A DNA stretch of 42,739 nucleotides from Alphaproteobacteria bacterium. GTDB taxonomy: Bacteria > Pseudomonadota > Alphaproteobacteria > Acetobacterales > Acetobacteraceae. Numbering within the stretch: the stretch's first letter is position 1; every line of letters begins with the position of its first letter. The stretch is taken from NCBI GenBank assembly GCA_026400845.1, contig JAPLOH010000138.1:1269-44007 (forward strand). The letters are read 5' to 3'. The position numbers were made by a program, and so were the translations under genes. Of the stretch, positions 20,949 to 30,140 are shown in pieces. Under the pieces are notes generated by a model that ran no database searches, was not told the origin of the DNA, and saw nothing but the letters and a program-made list of their open reading frames with translations.

Positions 20949-22486
20949 CTACCGCGTCTTGTCGACGTTCCAGAACACCAGTTGCGGCGCCTGCATCATG
21001 CCTACCACCTCGGCCCGCCAGGCGTAGGTGTTGTAGTACATGCCGGCCAGCACCGCCGGCAGGGACCCCCACAAGGCGCGCGACAGGTCATCGACGATCT
21101 TCCGCCGCTCGCCCGCGTCGCTCTCGGCCATGTAGGCCGCGCGCAGCTTCTCCACCGTCTCGTCGCAGGGCCACCCGAAATAGCTGGCACCGCCGCAGCG
21201 GGAGTCGATCATCAGGTTGGTCACCGGCGAGGTCAGTGTCGGTCCGCTCATGCCGATCGCGTTGAGGTTCCAGCCGCCCTCGGCGGTCGGCTTGCGGTTT
21301 TCCCGCCGCACCATGATCTGGGCGAATTCCATCACCTGCAGATCGACGTTGGCGCCGATCTTGCGCAGGTTCTCGGCCGCCACCTGCGCCATCGCGTTCG
21401 CTCACCCTTGTAGCCGGATTCCGCCAGCAATTGCCGCGCCTTCGCCAGATCCTGCTTCTGGTAGGGTTCGGACCCCGCCTCGGTTCCGTTCGGCGACCTG
21501 CACAGGAAGAACGAGAAGCACCGCTCCTCCCACGAGTCCTGCTTGCCATAGGCCGCGGCCATGAAGTCCGGCTGATTGACCGTCAGCGCCAGGGCCTGGC
21601 GCGCCTTCAGGTTGTTGAACGGCGGTTGCAACTGGTTAATGCGGATGAAGCCCAATCCGCCCAGCGGCTGCAACCGTCCCGCGATCAGGTTTTTGTCCGC
21701 CCGCACGAAATCCACCAGGTCCGCCGGCAGCAGGTCGACGAGGTCGACCTCGCCGGTCTTCAGCGCATTCGCCCGCGTTGCCGCATCGGGTATGTAGCGC
21801 ATCTCGACGCCGTCGATCTTCACCACCTTGCCGCCGGACATCCCGCTCGGCGGCTCCGGACGCGCGACATAGTCGGTGTTCTTGGCCCAGGCCGCCGAAC
21901 TGCCGATCTGCCACCGCTGCGGCAGGAAGCGGAACGGCCCGGAGCCAATCGAGGTGGTGATCTGCTTGAACGGATCGGTCGCGGCATCCTGGGCGCGCAT
22001 GATCGCTGCCATGCCGAACCCGCTCCAGGCCAGCGTGGTCTCGACGAACGGATAGCGCTGCTTGAAGGTGATGGAGAACCCGTCCTCGCCCTCGGGCTGG
22101 AAGGTCGCTATCGCGGCGGCCATCTTCTGGCCCAGCGCGTCGCGCTTCATCCATCGGGTGATCGAGGGCACGACATCCGCGCCGGTCACCTTCTGCCCGT
22201 CGTGGAATTTCAGTCCCGGACGCAGCTTGAAGTCGTACCGCAACCCGTCGGGCGAGACGGTGTAGGTGTCCACCATCTGTGGCCGCGGAGTGAGTGTCGC
22301 GTCCAGTGAGAACAGCGTATCGTAAACCATCATCGAATACTGGGCGGTGGTCAGCGCGCCGTTCACCTGCGGATCGAGCCCGGTCAGATCGGCAGCCGGC
22401 GTGTAGCGCAGGATTTTCGGCGGGGTTTGCGCCATGGCGGCGCCGGCGGTCAGCAACGCGGCAGCGGTGACGATCCAGCGGCGCAT
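20949..22486 (-). pseudogene. Family-5 ABC substrate-binding protein, broken by a deletion/frameshift
   Basis: The 5' part (from the ATG at 22486, leader MRRWIVTAAALLTAGAAMAQ) encodes a normal SBP_bac_5 protein with LRPGLKFHDGQKVTGADVV and IGSGPFRF, up to LLAESGYKGE near 21405. The rest continues in another frame as NAMAQVAAENLRKIGANVDL to VFWNVDKTR, ending at 20949. Against the related protein at 5922-7508, about a dozen residues are missing at the junction, so a short deletion shifted the frame. Without correction the product would lose the C-terminal lobe. It follows the SRPBCC-like and oxidoreductase genes on the same strand. Confidence 0.8.
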
Positions 22487-22550
22487 GGCGATGGTTCCTT
22501 CAATGTTCTCATTCCCCGGACGCTCACATTGCGAACGCGACGGGCCCTTG

Positions 22551-22982
22551 TCAATCGCTCGCGCCACGCTCGATCAGCGCCTTGATCAATAGCGCCTCGG
22601 TCTCGTGCCCCACCGCCACGCGCCGCCAGCGGTCCTCGTTCATCCCCGCGTCACGCCAGGCGAGCAGCGTGACCAGGCACGTCTCCGCCCCGCGCCCGGT
22701 CCGTTCGCCCGGCACCACGTGCGCGACTATGCGCGGCACCAGCCGCTCCGGCACGGCGCCGACATGGAACCACACGCTCATCCGCGCCGGGTCGGCCTCG
22801 ATCCGTACCAGCCCGGCCGAGCCGTCGAACAGCGAGTGGCCGCGAAACAGGCCACCCGCGACCGCCTCGGTCTGCCAGCACCCGAACGCCCAGCGCCCGA
22901 GTTGCAAACCGTCGGCCAGAAACCGGAATGCCCGATCAGCCGGCGCCGCCACCAACTCCGTCACCGCATGACTGAGTGCCAT
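22551..22982 (-). CDS. Small SRPBCC-like (START-fold) hypothetical protein
   Basis: A 143-residue protein starting MALSHAVTELVAAPADRAFRF, a pattern typical of SRPBCC/polyketide-cyclase-like proteins (a beta-strand followed by an APADRAF helix). The later segments GHSLFDGSAGLVRIEADP and VTLLAWRDAGMNEDRW would complete the fold. No catalytic residues can be named. It begins 12 nt downstream of the quinone oxidoreductase gene and precedes the broken SBP gene, so the three form one transcription unit. The fold is moderately supported; the function is unknown. Confidence 0.7.
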   Translation of the reverse strand: MALSHAVTELVAAPADRAFRFLADGLQLGRWAFGCWQTEAVAGGLFRGHSLFDGSAGLVRIEADPARMSVWFHVGAVPERLVPRIVAHVVPGERTGRGAETCLVTLLAWRDAGMNEDRWRRVAVGHETEALLIKALIERGASD

Positions 22983-22994
22983 CGCAAATCCTCC

Positions 22995-23969
22995 CTACCC
23001 CACCAGTACCGCCTTGCCGATCACCTTGCGGTCGATGATCGCCTGGATGGCTTCCGCCGCGCGTTCCAGCGGGATGCGGTGGGAGATACGCGGCCGCAGC
23101 TTGCCCTCGGCGGCGAGCGCCAATAGCACCTTGATATTGGCCGCCGCCAGTTCGGGCTGAAACTCCGTCACCCCTCCGATGCGCACGCCGACAGCTTCGG
23201 CGCCCTTGATCAGCAAATGGTTGGTCTTGGCCAGCGCCGGGGCACCGCCGAGGAAGCCGAGGATGAGGATGCGGGCGCCCCAGTTGAGGCAGCGCATCGA
23301 CTCGTCGAACACCGCGGCGCCGATCGGGTCATAAACGATGTCCGCCCCCTTGCCGCCGGTGAGGGCCTTCACCTGGTCGCGGAAGCCGCCGGTATAGTCG
23401 ATCGCGTGGTCCGCCCCCTCGGCGAGGCAGGCGGCGCGTTTCGCCTCGCTGCTGGCGGTGGCGATCACCTTGGCGCCGTAGAGCTTGGCGATCTGGATCG
23501 CCGCCATGCCGATGCCGCCGGCGGCGCCGTGGATCAGCACCCAGTCGCCCGCCTTCATGCGGCCCTTCTGCAGCAGCGCGTGGTAGGAGGTGTGGTAGGC
23601 GCCGCGATAGACCGCCGCCTCCTCCAGCGAGAACCCCGCCGGCACCAGGTCGCAAGCTGACGCCTTGGCGTTGGCCAAGGTGCAGTAGGCGCCGGTCCTG
23701 TGGCTCGACATCACGAGATCGCCCGGCTTGAATTTTGTCACCCCCGGCCCGACCGCCACCACCTCACCGGCCGCCTCGCTGCCGGGGATGAAGGGCGGCT
23801 CGGGGCGGTACTGGTAGGTGCCGGCCATCATCAGCACGTCGACGTACTGGGCGCCGCGCGCGCCGATACGGACCTGGATTTCCCCCTCCGCCGGTGGCGG
23901 CGGGTCCGGCAGGTCGCGCCATGCCAGCACCTCAGGCCCGCCGAACGCTTCGCAGACGATTGCCTTCAT
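22995..23969 (-). CDS. NADPH:quinone oxidoreductase family protein (zinc-free MDR)
   Basis: A 324-residue medium-chain dehydrogenase/reductase. The N-terminal GroES-like domain starts MKAIVCEAFGGPEVL and contains FIPGSEAAGEVVAVGPGV. The Rossmann motif GAAGGIGMAAIQIAK binds NADPH. The cysteine and histidine ligands of zinc alcohol dehydrogenases are absent, which places it with quinone oxidoreductase/enoyl reductase members. The ATG at 23969 gives the usual length; upstream extension is unsupported. It is divergent from the dppB-like gene, with an 89-nt spacer. Confidence 0.92.
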   Translation of the reverse strand: MKAIVCEAFGGPEVLAWRDLPDPPPPAEGEIQVRIGARGAQYVDVLMMAGTYQYRPEPPFIPGSEAAGEVVAVGPGVTKFKPGDLVMSSHRTGAYCTLANAKASACDLVPAGFSLEEAAVYRGAYHTSYHALLQKGRMKAGDWVLIHGAAGGIGMAAIQIAKLYGAKVIATASSEAKRAACLAEGADHAIDYTGGFRDQVKALTGGKGADIVYDPIGAAVFDESMRCLNWGARILILGFLGGAPALAKTNHLLIKGAEAVGVRIGGVTEFQPELAAANIKVLLALAAEGKLRPRISHRIPLERAAEAIQAIIDRKVIGKAVLVG

Positions 23970-24058
23970 CGTTTCTCTCCTTCGTATGCCCGAGAGTTTC
24001 CTCCGAACCCGTCCGCGTGCCAAGCTGCGTCCCGGAGCAACCGGGGGAAGAGCCGAGA

Positions 24059-25072
24059 GTGATCGCCTATGTCGCATCGCGCCTGGTGACGGCGTGCGTG
24101 ATGGTCGTGCTGGCATCGCTCGTGGTGTTCCTCATCGCCAACACCGTGCCGGGGGACCCGGTATTGGCGCAGCTCGGCGATCTCGCCGCCGCCAACCCCG
24201 CCGTGGTCGCTGCCTTCCGCCATCGCTGGGGGCTCGATCTGCCGCTGTGGGAGCGCTACTGGGTGTTCCTGCAGGGACTCGCGCATGGCGATTTCGGCGA
24301 GAGCATCGCCTCGCACCGCCCGGTGCTGGAGGATTTGCGCGAATATGCGCCGGCGACGGTGGAGCTGGGGATGCTGGCCTTCCTGCTCTCCCTCGTCATC
24401 GGCCTGCCGCTTGGCATTCTCGCCGCCGTGAAGCGCGATACCTGGATCGACAACGCCGCCCGGCTGGTCTCGCTGATCGGCGTCTCCGCCCCCACATTCT
24501 GGCTCGCCTTCGTCATGCTCGCGATATTCTACGGCGCGCTCGACTGGGCGCCGGGGCCGGGGCGGCTGAGCGCCTCGGCCTTCCCGCCCACCCCGGTCAC
24601 CGGGCTACTGCTGTTCGACAGCGCGCGGAGCGGTGACTGGGAGACCTTCTGGGATGCCGCCGCCCATCTCGTGCTGCCCGCCATCGTGCTGGCGAGTTCG
24701 ACGCTCGGGCTGATCACCCGCACCACACGCGCGGCGATGCTGGAGGCGCTGGGGCAGGATTATGTGCGCACCGCCCGCGCCAAGGGGCTGCCGGGCCGTG
24801 CCGTGGTCGTCGGCCACGCGCTGCCCAACGCCATGCTGCCGGTGGTCACCCTGGCCGGCCTCGCCTTTGCCAATTTGCTGGCCGGCGCGGTGATGACGGA
24901 GACGGTGTTCTCCTGGCCCGGGCTCGGCCGCTACACCTTCCGCGCCGCGGTGGCGATCGACTTCCCGGCCATTCTCGCCATCACCGTCATCGTCGCCGCG
25001 CAATTCGTGCTGGTGAACCTGCTGGTCGATCTCTCCTACGCGGTGCTGGACCCGCGGACGGTGAAGCGGTGA
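24059..25072 (+). CDS. ABC transporter permease, DppB/OppB-like
   Basis: Inner-membrane permease of 337 residues. A GTG start at 24059 is chosen because the protein then begins MIAYVASRLVTACVMVVLAS, the standard first membrane segment, and GGGGGAAG lies just upstream. Landmarks are NTVPGDPV, GDFGES and the EAA-type loop ARAKGLPGRAVVVGHALPNA. The stop overlaps the start of the DppC-like gene (GTGA). Neither ATPase nor SBP genes are directly attached; the SBP at 27485 or the broken one at 20949 may once have served it. Confidence 0.92.
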   Translation: MIAYVASRLVTACVMVVLASLVVFLIANTVPGDPVLAQLGDLAAANPAVVAAFRHRWGLDLPLWERYWVFLQGLAHGDFGESIASHRPVLEDLREYAPATVELGMLAFLLSLVIGLPLGILAAVKRDTWIDNAARLVSLIGVSAPTFWLAFVMLAIFYGALDWAPGPGRLSASAFPPTPVTGLLLFDSARSGDWETFWDAAAHLVLPAIVLASSTLGLITRTTRAAMLEALGQDYVRTARAKGLPGRAVVVGHALPNAMLPVVTLAGLAFANLLAGAVMTETVFSWPGLGRYTFRAAVAIDFPAILAITVIVAAQFVLVNLLVDLSYAVLDPRTVKR

Positions 25073-25926
25073 GCGAGACCCTGATCCTGGTGCAAGAGGC
25101 CCCGGGCCGCCGCTTCGCCCGGCGCTACGGGATTGCGGTGGCGGGCGGCGGGCTGATCCTCGCCTGGCTGCTGCTGGCCGTGCTGGCCCCCTGGGTGGCG
25201 CCGTATGACCCGAATTTCGTCGACGTCGCCGGCCGCCTGCGCCCGCCATCGTCGGCCCATTGGCTGGGCACCGACGCGCTGGGGCGGGACGTGCTGTCGC
25301 GGGTGATCTGGGGCGCGCGGGTGTCGATGCTGGTGGGCTTCGGGGTGGTGCTGCTGGGCGCCGCCTTCGGCACGCTGCTCGGCGCCACCGCCGCCTATGC
25401 GCGCGGCTGGGCGGAGGAGGCGCTGATGCGGGTGACCGACCTCGTATTCTGCTTCCCGCCGATCATCCTGGCCATGGCGATCGCGGCCGCCCTCGGCATC
25501 GGCACGCTCAACACCATGATCGCCATGCTGGTGGTGTGGTGGCCGAAATTCGCCCGCCTCGCCCGCAGCCTGGTGATCTCCCAGCGCGCGCTCGAATATG
25601 TCGAGGCGGCGGTCACCAGCGGCGCCGGGCCGGGGCGGGTGCTGCTGCGGCAGATCCTGCCCAACGCCGCCGGGCCGCTGATCGTGCTGGTCACGCTCGA
25701 TCTCGGCAACGCCATCCTGGTTTTCGCCGGCCTGTCCTTCCTCGGCCTCGGCGTCACCCCGCCGGCCGCCGAGTGGGGGGCGATGGTGGCCGAAGGGCGG
25801 GAGTTGGTGCAGCAATGGTGGGTCGCCACCTTCCCGGGCCTTGCCATCCTCTCGGTGGTGATGGGCTTCAATTTCCTCGGCGACGGATTGCGCGACTGGC
25901 TGGACCCCCGCGCCGAAAGCCGCTGA
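25069..25926 (+). CDS. ABC transporter permease, DppC/OppC-like
   Basis: Inner-membrane permease of 285 residues, GTG start overlapping the upstream stop. The N-terminal segment is followed by HWLGTDALGRDVLSR, the hallmark of DppC-type permeases. The cytoplasmic EAA loop is YVEAAVTSGAGPGRVLLRQ followed by ILPN. The C terminus ends FLGDGLRDWLDPR as usual. It pairs with the preceding DppB-like subunit to form a channel for a peptide-like or other family-5 SBP ligand. Confidence 0.93.
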   Translation: MSETLILVQEAPGRRFARRYGIAVAGGGLILAWLLLAVLAPWVAPYDPNFVDVAGRLRPPSSAHWLGTDALGRDVLSRVIWGARVSMLVGFGVVLLGAAFGTLLGATAAYARGWAEEALMRVTDLVFCFPPIILAMAIAAALGIGTLNTMIAMLVVWWPKFARLARSLVISQRALEYVEAAVTSGAGPGRVLLRQILPNAAGPLIVLVTLDLGNAILVFAGLSFLGLGVTPPAAEWGAMVAEGRELVQQWWVATFPGLAILSVVMGFNFLGDGLRDWLDPRAESR

Positions 25927-25951
25927 CCCCTTTTTGCACACGGAGCCGCCC

Positions 25952-26614
25952 ATGACCGCCAGCATCGCCATCACCGACGGCATCGCCGTGATCACCATGG
26001 ATGACGGCAAGGCCAACGCCGTGAACCCGGCCTTGGTCGCCGCGCTCAACGCCTGCCTCGACCAAGCCGAGCGCGAGGCCAAGGCGGTGGTCCTGGCCGG
26101 GCGGGCGCAGCGCTTTTCCGGCGGGTTTGACCTCAAGATGATGGCGGCGAGCCCGCGTGAGGAGGTGCGCGCTTTGGTGACCTCGGGCGGCCGGCTGGCG
26201 ATGCGGCTCTACGGCTTCCCCATGCCGGTGGTGGCCGCCTGCACCGGGCATTGCGTCGCCATGGGCGTGTTCCTGCTGCTGGCCTGCGACATCCGCATCG
26301 GGACCAGGGGAGGCTTCAAGATCGGCGCCAATGAGACGGCGATCGGCATGTCGCTGCCGATCTTCGCGGTGGAGTTGCTGAAGGCGCGGCTCGATCCCCG
26401 TGCGCTCACCAAGGCGTCCATCCTGGCCCACCTCTACGACCCCGAAAGCGCCGTCACCGCTGGCTATTTCGACAGTGTCGAAGATGCTGCCGATCTACTC
26501 CCCGCCGCCATCCGCACCGCCACCGAACTGGCGGCACTCCCCGGCACCGCGCTCGCCACCACTAAGCGCCTGATGCGCCAGCATACGCTGGATGTGGTGA
26601 TGCCGACGCTCTAA
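25952..26614 (+). CDS. Crotonase/enoyl-CoA hydratase family protein, short
   Basis: A 220-residue crotonase-fold protein starting 25 nt after the permease stop, with CGGAG upstream. Oxyanion-hole segments SGGFDLKMM and VAACTGHCVAMGVFLLLACD are seen. At the first canonical catalytic Glu position (as in GGCELA of enoyl-CoA hydratases) there is a hydrophobic residue; the second Glu is retained in GANETAIGM. The protein is also about 35 residues shorter than typical. Hydratase activity is therefore doubtful and an isomerase or other crotonase reaction is possible. Its stop overlaps the stop of the convergent hydrolase by 4 nt. Confidence 0.88.
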   Translation: MTASIAITDGIAVITMDDGKANAVNPALVAALNACLDQAEREAKAVVLAGRAQRFSGGFDLKMMAASPREEVRALVTSGGRLAMRLYGFPMPVVAACTGHCVAMGVFLLLACDIRIGTRGGFKIGANETAIGMSLPIFAVELLKARLDPRALTKASILAHLYDPESAVTAGYFDSVEDAADLLPAAIRTATELAALPGTALATTKRLMRQHTLDVVMPTL

Positions 26615-27369
26615 CCGGGTAGAGCGTCAAGAAAGCGGATCACCTCCGCTACCACCACATCGGCCTGATAGAACGCCTCCATGTGGGACACCCCCGGCAG
26701 CGTCACGAACCGTGCCCCCGGGATCAGCCGCGCGGCCTCGGCGTTCTGCGCGAAAACCACGTCGGCATCGCCGCAATACAGCAGCGTCGGGATCGCCATC
26801 GTCGCCAGCCCCGCCGCGATCCCCGCCTCGTCGAAGGACATCGCGGCGAAGGCGGCGTGATCGCCGGCCCGCAGCCCCGCGGTGAACCCCGGCGGCATCA
26901 GACCTGCGAAGGGGCGGATCGCCTCTACCACCGCGTCCGGCCCGTCCTTCATCGCCGCCTCGATCACCCGGCGCATCCCCGAGCGCACCCGGTCGAACGG
27001 GTGCTGCCCGCCGATGATCAGCGCGCTCACCCGCGCCGGTGCGAAAACACCCATCGCATAGGCGTAATAGCCGCCCATCGAGTAGCCCCAGAACGGCGCC
27101 CGGCCGATCCCCTCGGCATCGAGCACCGCGACCACGTCGCCCACCCGCTTGTCGATGCTGTACGCCGCCTCGTCATGTGGCGTGTCGCTGCCGCCATGCC
27201 CGCGGGCATCCAGCATCACCAGCCGGAACCGCCCCCGGAGCGCCGCCACCACGCCAGCCTCATGCCAATCCGCGATCGACTGCAGGAACCCATGCTGCAA
27301 CACCAGCGGCGGCCCATCGCCCTCGACGCTGTAGTGGATGCGAACCCCGTTATTGACCGCATAAGCCAT
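26611..27369 (-). CDS. Alpha/beta hydrolase
   Basis: A 252-residue classical alpha/beta hydrolase. HGF near residue 26 forms the oxyanion region, the nucleophile is Ser97 in GYSMGG, the acid lies in CGDADVV and the histidine in GVSHMEAF. The start MAYAVNNGVRIHYSVEGDG is typical for 3-oxoadipate enol-lactonase-like or haloperoxidase-like members. There is no signal peptide. It is convergent with the crotonase gene and divergent from the SBP gene at 27485. Confidence 0.9.
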   Translation of the reverse strand: MAYAVNNGVRIHYSVEGDGPPLVLQHGFLQSIADWHEAGVVAALRGRFRLVMLDARGHGGSDTPHDEAAYSIDKRVGDVVAVLDAEGIGRAPFWGYSMGGYYAYAMGVFAPARVSALIIGGQHPFDRVRSGMRRVIEAAMKDGPDAVVEAIRPFAGLMPPGFTAGLRAGDHAAFAAMSFDEAGIAAGLATMAIPTLLYCGDADVVFAQNAEAARLIPGARFVTLPGVSHMEAFYQADVVVAEVIRFLDALPG

Positions 27370-27484
27370 CGGACGCCCTCCCTTTTCCCAGCGCTACACC
27401 CGGCACCACGCCGCCGCAACGCCGCGCTTGGACGCAAGCCAAATTCCCCCTAGGCTCGCCCCAAATCCCGGGAAGGAACACGCC

Positions 27485-29062
27485 ATGCGCCGCCGCACTC
27501 TAGCTCTCGCTTTGCTCGCCGCCCCCCTCCTCGCCGCCCCCGCGCTGGCGCAGAAGAAGACCACCCTCGTCGTCGGCCTCGATATCTCCGATGGCCGCAA
27601 CTACGACACCGCCCGCTCGGCCGACCTCACCCCCCCGCTCACCCATGGCGCCGTCTACGAAACGCTGGTGACCCTCGGCACCAATGATCTCGTCACCATC
27701 CGCCCCTCCCTCGCCACCGCCTGGGCCACCACCGATGGCGGCAAGACCTGGCGCTTCACGCTGCGCCCCGGCGTCAAATTCTGGGACGGCTCGCCGATGA
27801 CGGCGGAGGACGTGAAGTTCTCCCTGGATCGCCTGGTCAACCTCAAGGACCAGCCCGCCACCTACGCCGCCAACATGGGCGCCGTCACCATCGTCGACCC
27901 GATGACCGTCGATATCGCGGTCAAGAACCCCGCCGAGCCCCTGCTGATCGACCTCACCGCCCCCTCTTTCGCCATCTATTCCAAGAAGATGGCCGTGGCC
28001 CAAGGTGCGGTCTCCGAACCCGGCGCCAATGACAGCGACAAAGCCACCGCCTGGCTCAACAGCAATTCCGCCGGCACCGGCCCCTATTACATGACCCGCT
28101 GGGAGCGCAATTCCGGCGTCGAACTTCGCCGCAACCCGAACTGGTGGGGCGGCAGCGCGCCCTTCGAGCGCATCGTCATCCGCCACATCGCCGATGGCGG
28201 CGCCCAGCTGCTCTCCGTGCGCAAGGGCGATATCGACCTCGCCATGAACCTCTCCGCCGAACAGCTCGACAGCGTCGCCAGCGCCGACGTGAAGGTGATC
28301 CAGGGCGGCAGCACGGACACGCTCTATTTCATGATGACGTCCGACCCCGCCCTCAACCCCGCACTCGCCAAACCCGAGGCCCGCCAGGCCGTCGCCGCCG
28401 CCATCGACTTTGACGGCATCATCAAATCCCTCGTCGGCGGTTTCGCCGAGCGCCCGCCGGCCTTCCTGCCCAACGGCATCGCCGGCACCTCCGCCGCCCA
28501 CACCAAGGATTTCGGCTTCCGCGAAGACGTCGCGAAGGCGAAAGCCATGCTCGCCGCCGCCGGCATGCCCAACGGCTTCGAATTCGAACTCGCCTACCCC
28601 AACGCCGCCTATTTCAGCACCAACTACGCGCTGATGACCCAGAAAATCCAGGCGGACCTCGCCCGCGTCGGCATCAAAATGAACCTCCGCCCGATGGACA
28701 ACGTCAACTGGCGCAGCCAGTTCAACGGCGGCAAGCTGCAAGCCACCATCGCGCCCTGGAACTCCCCCTCGCCCAACCCCTACCTCTGGACCGGCGCCTC
28801 CATCCAGCGCGTCGCCACCCGCATGCACTGGACGCCCACGCCCGAACTGAAAGACCTCGTCGCCGCCGGCGCCGCCGAACTCGACACCACCAAACAAGCC
28901 GCCATCCACGAGAAAGTCGCCCGCACCATCGTCACCAACGCCAACTACGTCACCCTGATGCAGCCCATCTACCGCATCGCCATCCACAAGAACGTCACCG
29001 ACGTGATGCTGACGCCCAACGTGTGGAAAATGGAACTCAGCAAGATCAAGCCGGCCGGTTAA
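27485..29062 (+). CDS. ABC transporter substrate-binding protein, family 5
   Basis: Exported binding protein of 525 residues with leader MRRRTLALALLAAPLLAAPA ending LAQ. SBP_bac_5 signatures are LRPGVKFWDGSPMTAEDVKF, AGTGPYYMTRW and a repeated-helix segment near MLAAAGMPNGFEF. The ATG at 27485 follows GGGAAGGAACACGCC. It lies downstream of the DppBC-type permease pair, separated by the crotonase and an oppositely oriented hydrolase, and might supply their ligand. A repeat-derived hairpin follows its stop. Confidence 0.9.
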   Translation: MRRRTLALALLAAPLLAAPALAQKKTTLVVGLDISDGRNYDTARSADLTPPLTHGAVYETLVTLGTNDLVTIRPSLATAWATTDGGKTWRFTLRPGVKFWDGSPMTAEDVKFSLDRLVNLKDQPATYAANMGAVTIVDPMTVDIAVKNPAEPLLIDLTAPSFAIYSKKMAVAQGAVSEPGANDSDKATAWLNSNSAGTGPYYMTRWERNSGVELRRNPNWWGGSAPFERIVIRHIADGGAQLLSVRKGDIDLAMNLSAEQLDSVASADVKVIQGGSTDTLYFMMTSDPALNPALAKPEARQAVAAAIDFDGIIKSLVGGFAERPPAFLPNGIAGTSAAHTKDFGFREDVAKAKAMLAAAGMPNGFEFELAYPNAAYFSTNYALMTQKIQADLARVGIKMNLRPMDNVNWRSQFNGGKLQATIAPWNSPSPNPYLWTGASIQRVATRMHWTPTPELKDLVAAGAAELDTTKQAAIHEKVARTIVTNANYVTLMQPIYRIAIHKNVTDVMLTPNVWKMELSKIKPAG

Positions 29063-29070
29063 GCAAGCAA

Positions 29071-29110
29071 GCGCTTCTTTTTGAAAAAAGAAGCAAAAAC
29101 TTTTTATCCG
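29071..29110 (+). repeat. Half-copy of the dispersed inverted-repeat element
   Basis: Positions 29071-29105 are identical to the reverse complement of 14097-14131 (35 of 35 nt). The unit contains its own short hairpin, GCTTCTTTTTTC pairing with GAAAAAAGAAGC-like sequence. It starts 8 nt after the SBP stop codon. Confidence 0.8.
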
Positions 29111-29118
29111 CTTTCTCC

Positions 29119-29144
29119 CCCCCTCCCGCGTTTGCGGGAGGGGG
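29119..29144 (+). terminator. GC-rich hairpin after the SBP gene
   Basis: CCCCCTCCCGC (29119-29129) and GCGGGAGGGGG (29134-29144) are perfect 11-nt arms with loop GTTT. Placed where the other repeat copy has its central palindrome, it probably ends SBP transcription before the GNAT gene. A T tract is absent. Confidence 0.5.
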
Positions 29145-29181
29145 CCGGGGGGAGGGCGGTGCCGCCCGTACCAACTCTGAC

Positions 29182-29718
29182 ATGACGCACACACTCCAAA
29201 CCCCCCGCCTCCTCCTCCGCCCCCACCGCCCGGAAGACCTCGAACCGGCCGCCGCCCTATGGGCCAACCCCGAGGTCACCCGCTACATCGGCGGCCGCCC
29301 CTTCACCCCAGAGGAAGTCTGGGCCCGCCTCCTCCGCTACGCCGGCCACTGGTCCCTGCTCGGCGACGGCTACTGGGCCATCACCGACCGCCAAACCGGC
29401 ACCTTCCTCGGCGAAGCCGGCTTCGCCGACCACCGCCGCGCCCTCGATCCCCCCTTCGCCGACCAACCCGAAATCGGCTGGGCCCTCGCCCACGCCGCCT
29501 GGGGCCGCGGCCTCGCCCGCGAAGCCGTCGGCGCCATGTCAGTCTGGGGCGACACCCGCTTCACCACCCCAACCGTCTGCATGATCCAGCCCGCCAACAC
29601 CCGCTCCAGCCGCATCGCCGAGCACTTCGGCTACCGCTGCTTCGCCGAAGCCACCTATCACGGCACCCCAACGCGCCTGTACCGCCGCCCCCCAGCCCGC
29701 CCGGAGGCCCCTGCATGA
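29182..29718 (+). CDS. GNAT-family N-acetyltransferase (RimJ/RimL type)
   Basis: A 178-residue acetyl-CoA-dependent transferase. LQTPRLLLRPHRPEDLEPAA is the classic N terminus of RimJ/RimL-like acetyltransferases. The acetyl-CoA loop is AAWGRGLAREAV, and the terminal region has PANTRSSRIAEHFGYR. The substrate (amine or protein N terminus) is unknown. Codons are extremely C-rich here. The stop overlaps the next start in an ATGA junction, so the two genes are coupled. Confidence 0.88.
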   Translation: MTHTLQTPRLLLRPHRPEDLEPAAALWANPEVTRYIGGRPFTPEEVWARLLRYAGHWSLLGDGYWAITDRQTGTFLGEAGFADHRRALDPPFADQPEIGWALAHAAWGRGLAREAVGAMSVWGDTRFTTPTVCMIQPANTRSSRIAEHFGYRCFAEATYHGTPTRLYRRPPARPEAPA

Positions 29719-30140
29719 CCGGCCATATCGACCCTACCCGCGAAAGCTTCGCCGTGTTCCGCGCCAAGGACCGGCCGGGCCCCATCCATATGCTCAACCT
29801 CGTGCGGTTCCGCGACCAGGCGGCCTACCCCGATGGGCGGGTGGCGACTGGCGCGGAGGCCTATGCTGCCTATGGGCGGGAGAGCGCGCCCGTCTTCGCC
29901 CGCCTCGGTGGCCGGATTGTGTGGCGTGGCGGGTTTGAGCACATGCTGATCGGGCCGGGGGAGGAGGCGTGGCATGAGTGCTTCATCGCCGAATATCCCT
30001 CGGTGGCGGCCTTCGTGGAGATGATCCGGGACCCCGTATACCGCGAGGCAGTGAAGCATCGGCAGGCTGCGGTGCTGGATTCGCGGTTGATCCGGATGAA
30101 GCCAGAAGCGGCGGGGGCGGGGTTCGGCGGCGGCGATTGA
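29715..30140 (+). CDS. DUF1330 domain-containing protein
   Basis: A 141-residue protein with the DUF1330 dimeric alpha/beta-barrel pattern: PIHMLNLVRFRDQA, AYAAYGRESAPVF and FIAEYPSVAAFVEMIRDPVY. Biochemical function is unknown for the family. It is translationally coupled to the acetyltransferase gene. The last residues are a Gly/Ala-rich tail. Confidence 0.85.
   Translation: MTGHIDPTRESFAVFRAKDRPGPIHMLNLVRFRDQAAYPDGRVATGAEAYAAYGRESAPVFARLGGRIVWRGGFEHMLIGPGEEAWHECFIAEYPSVAAFVEMIRDPVYREAVKHRQAAVLDSRLIRMKPEAAGAGFGGGD

Noticed and set aside
27500-29194. Minus-strand open frame of 564 codons opposite the SBP at 27485
   Set aside because: The opposite strand encodes a complete SBP with signal peptide and family motifs; this frame is Gly/Val/Asp-rich shadow sequence.
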